A DNA stretch of 64,000 nt from an uncultured Lachnospiraceae bacterium (GTDB lineage Bacteria > Bacillota > Clostridia > Lachnospirales > Lachnospiraceae): contig CABSEG010000004.1 of NCBI GenBank assembly GCA_902476645.1, positions 29,827 through 93,826 on the forward strand, read 5' to 3'. Below are positions 63,328 through 64,000 of this stretch, piece by piece (position 1 is the stretch's first letter; each line of letters starts with the position of its first letter). Under the pieces are notes generated by a model. That model searched no databases, had not been told where the DNA came from, and was given only the letters and a program-made list of their open reading frames with translations. The translations under genes and the position numbers were made by a program.

Positions 63328-64000
63328 ATGGCAAAGGAAAAGAAACTAGTAGAAGCGATTACTTCCATGGAGGAGGATTTCGCCCAGTGGTATACGGATG
63401 TGGTGAAGAAGGCAGAGCTGATTGATTATACCAGTGTAAAGGGATGTATGGTGATCAAGCCTGCAGGCTATGCTATCTGGGAAAATATACAGCATGAGCT
63501 GGACCGTCGATTTAAGGAAACCGGAGTGGAGAATGTATATCTTCCCATGTTTATTCCCGAAAGTTTGCTCCAAAAGGAGAAAGATCACGTGGAGGGATTT
63601 GCGCCTGAAGTGGCCTGGGTAACCCATGGAGGGATGGAGCCTTTGCAGGAACGGCTCTGTGTACGTCCCACGTCGGAAACTTTGTTTTGTGATTTTTATG
63701 CCAAGGATGTACAGTCTTACCGGGATCTGCCCAAGGTGTATAATCAGTGGTGCTCCGTGGTGCGCTGGGAAAAGACGACGAGACCTTTCCTGCGCTCCAG
63801 AGAATTTCTCTGGCAGGAGGGTCACACGGCGCATGCTACGGCTGAGGAGGCTGAGGAGCGCACCATTCAGATGCTGAACTTATATGCGGATTTTTGTGAG
63901 GAAGTTCTGGCCATTCCTGTGATTCGGGGAAAGAAAACGGATAAGGAAAAATTTGCCGGAGCAGAGGCTACCTATACCATAGAGGCTCTGATGCATGACG
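63328..64000 (+). CDS. proS: prolyl-tRNA synthetase (3' end outside window)
   Basis: The first 224 residues of a class II aminoacyl-tRNA synthetase; the frame is open at the window end. 'DFAQWYTDVVKKAELIDYTSVKGCMVIKPAGYAIWENI' (motif 1 region), 'VRPTSE' and motif 2 'VVRWEKTTRPFLRSREFLWQEGHTAHAT' are those of the ProRS form related to archaeal/eukaryotic enzymes (ProS type 3), which lacks the bacterial editing insertion. AAAAGGAG lies before ATG at 63328. A free-standing YbaK-type deacylase at 32482 could supply Cys-tRNA(Pro) editing. T-box control matches low charged tRNA-Pro. Confidence 0.95.
   Translation, partial: MAKEKKLVEAITSMEEDFAQWYTDVVKKAELIDYTSVKGCMVIKPAGYAIWENIQHELDRRFKETGVENVYLPMFIPESLLQKEKDHVEGFAPEVAWVTHGGMEPLQERLCVRPTSETLFCDFYAKDVQSYRDLPKVYNQWCSVVRWEKTTRPFLRSREFLWQEGHTAHATAEEAEERTIQMLNLYADFCEEVLAIPVIRGKKTDKEKFAGAEATYTIEALMHD

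Overview
The window looks like a chromosome segment of a gut-type Clostridia bacterium, most likely Lachnospiraceae. The grounds are Gram-positive ribosome binding sites (AGGAGG), TTGACA/TATAAT promoters with 17-nt spacers, a T-box before proS, a CIRCE operator before hsp20, a glycine riboswitch before an AGCS symporter, and the ywlC-ywlE-rpiB-upp gene order known from Firmicutes. Species cannot be fixed from the sequence alone.

Layout. 1-8.6 kb: the 3' part of a two-domain FbpB/PhnV-type ABC permease coupled to a saccharopine-dehydrogenase-like gene, a kinase-fold/membrane-protein pair, a minus-strand operon (YjjG-like HAD phosphatase plus a glycosyltransferase fused to a winged helix), an AraC relic, and a protease-less Lon-like AAA+ ATPase with an altered Walker B. 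8.6-29.4 kb: an AT-rich defence island. It opens with a type I-C CRISPR-Cas system (cas3-cas5c-cas8c-cas7c-cas4-cas1, then cas2) and a 62-repeat/61-spacer array. Cas8c contains an internal in-frame start with its own ribosome binding site that gives Cas11c. A decayed IS110-family element now separates cas1 from cas2. Behind the array lies a second, partly broken defence-like module: GIY-YIG/DUF2075 helicase, MazG-like nucleotide pyrophosphohydrolase, broken HNH nuclease, PLD-helicase-DUF3427 protein and a NUDIX remnant.

29.9-42 kb: housekeeping genes. These are CIRCE-controlled hsp20, the cluster pepT-NUDIX-ybaK, the glycine-riboswitch-controlled AGCS symporter, a MacB/LolCDE-like ABC exporter with a giant coiled-coil FtsX permease, an RsmF-like rRNA methyltransferase, and tRNA-Pro(CGG) and tRNA-Gly(TCC). 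42-54.7 kb: a GH18 hydrolase, then an extracellular solute-binding protein, a LytS-type sensor kinase and a REC-SARP regulator, followed by a 2049-residue secreted GH2 beta-galactosidase with an alanine-rich coiled-coil stalk. 54.8-64 kb: a threonylcarbamoyl-AMP synthase operon with a phosphatase homologue that has lost its catalytic residues, rpiB, upp and dCMP deaminase; a MoxR-DUF58-transglutaminase operon; a DUF402 gene; and a T-box-controlled proS cut by the window end.

How parts work together: Cas3/5/8/11/7 would form the interference machinery, and Cas4/1/2 the adaptation machinery (now split by the insertion element). The downstream helicase-nuclease module combines nucleic-acid remodelling, nuclease and nucleotide-hydrolase activities in a way typical of antiphage loci, but two of its genes are broken, so it may be a relic. 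No searches were run; all family names are from motif recognition.
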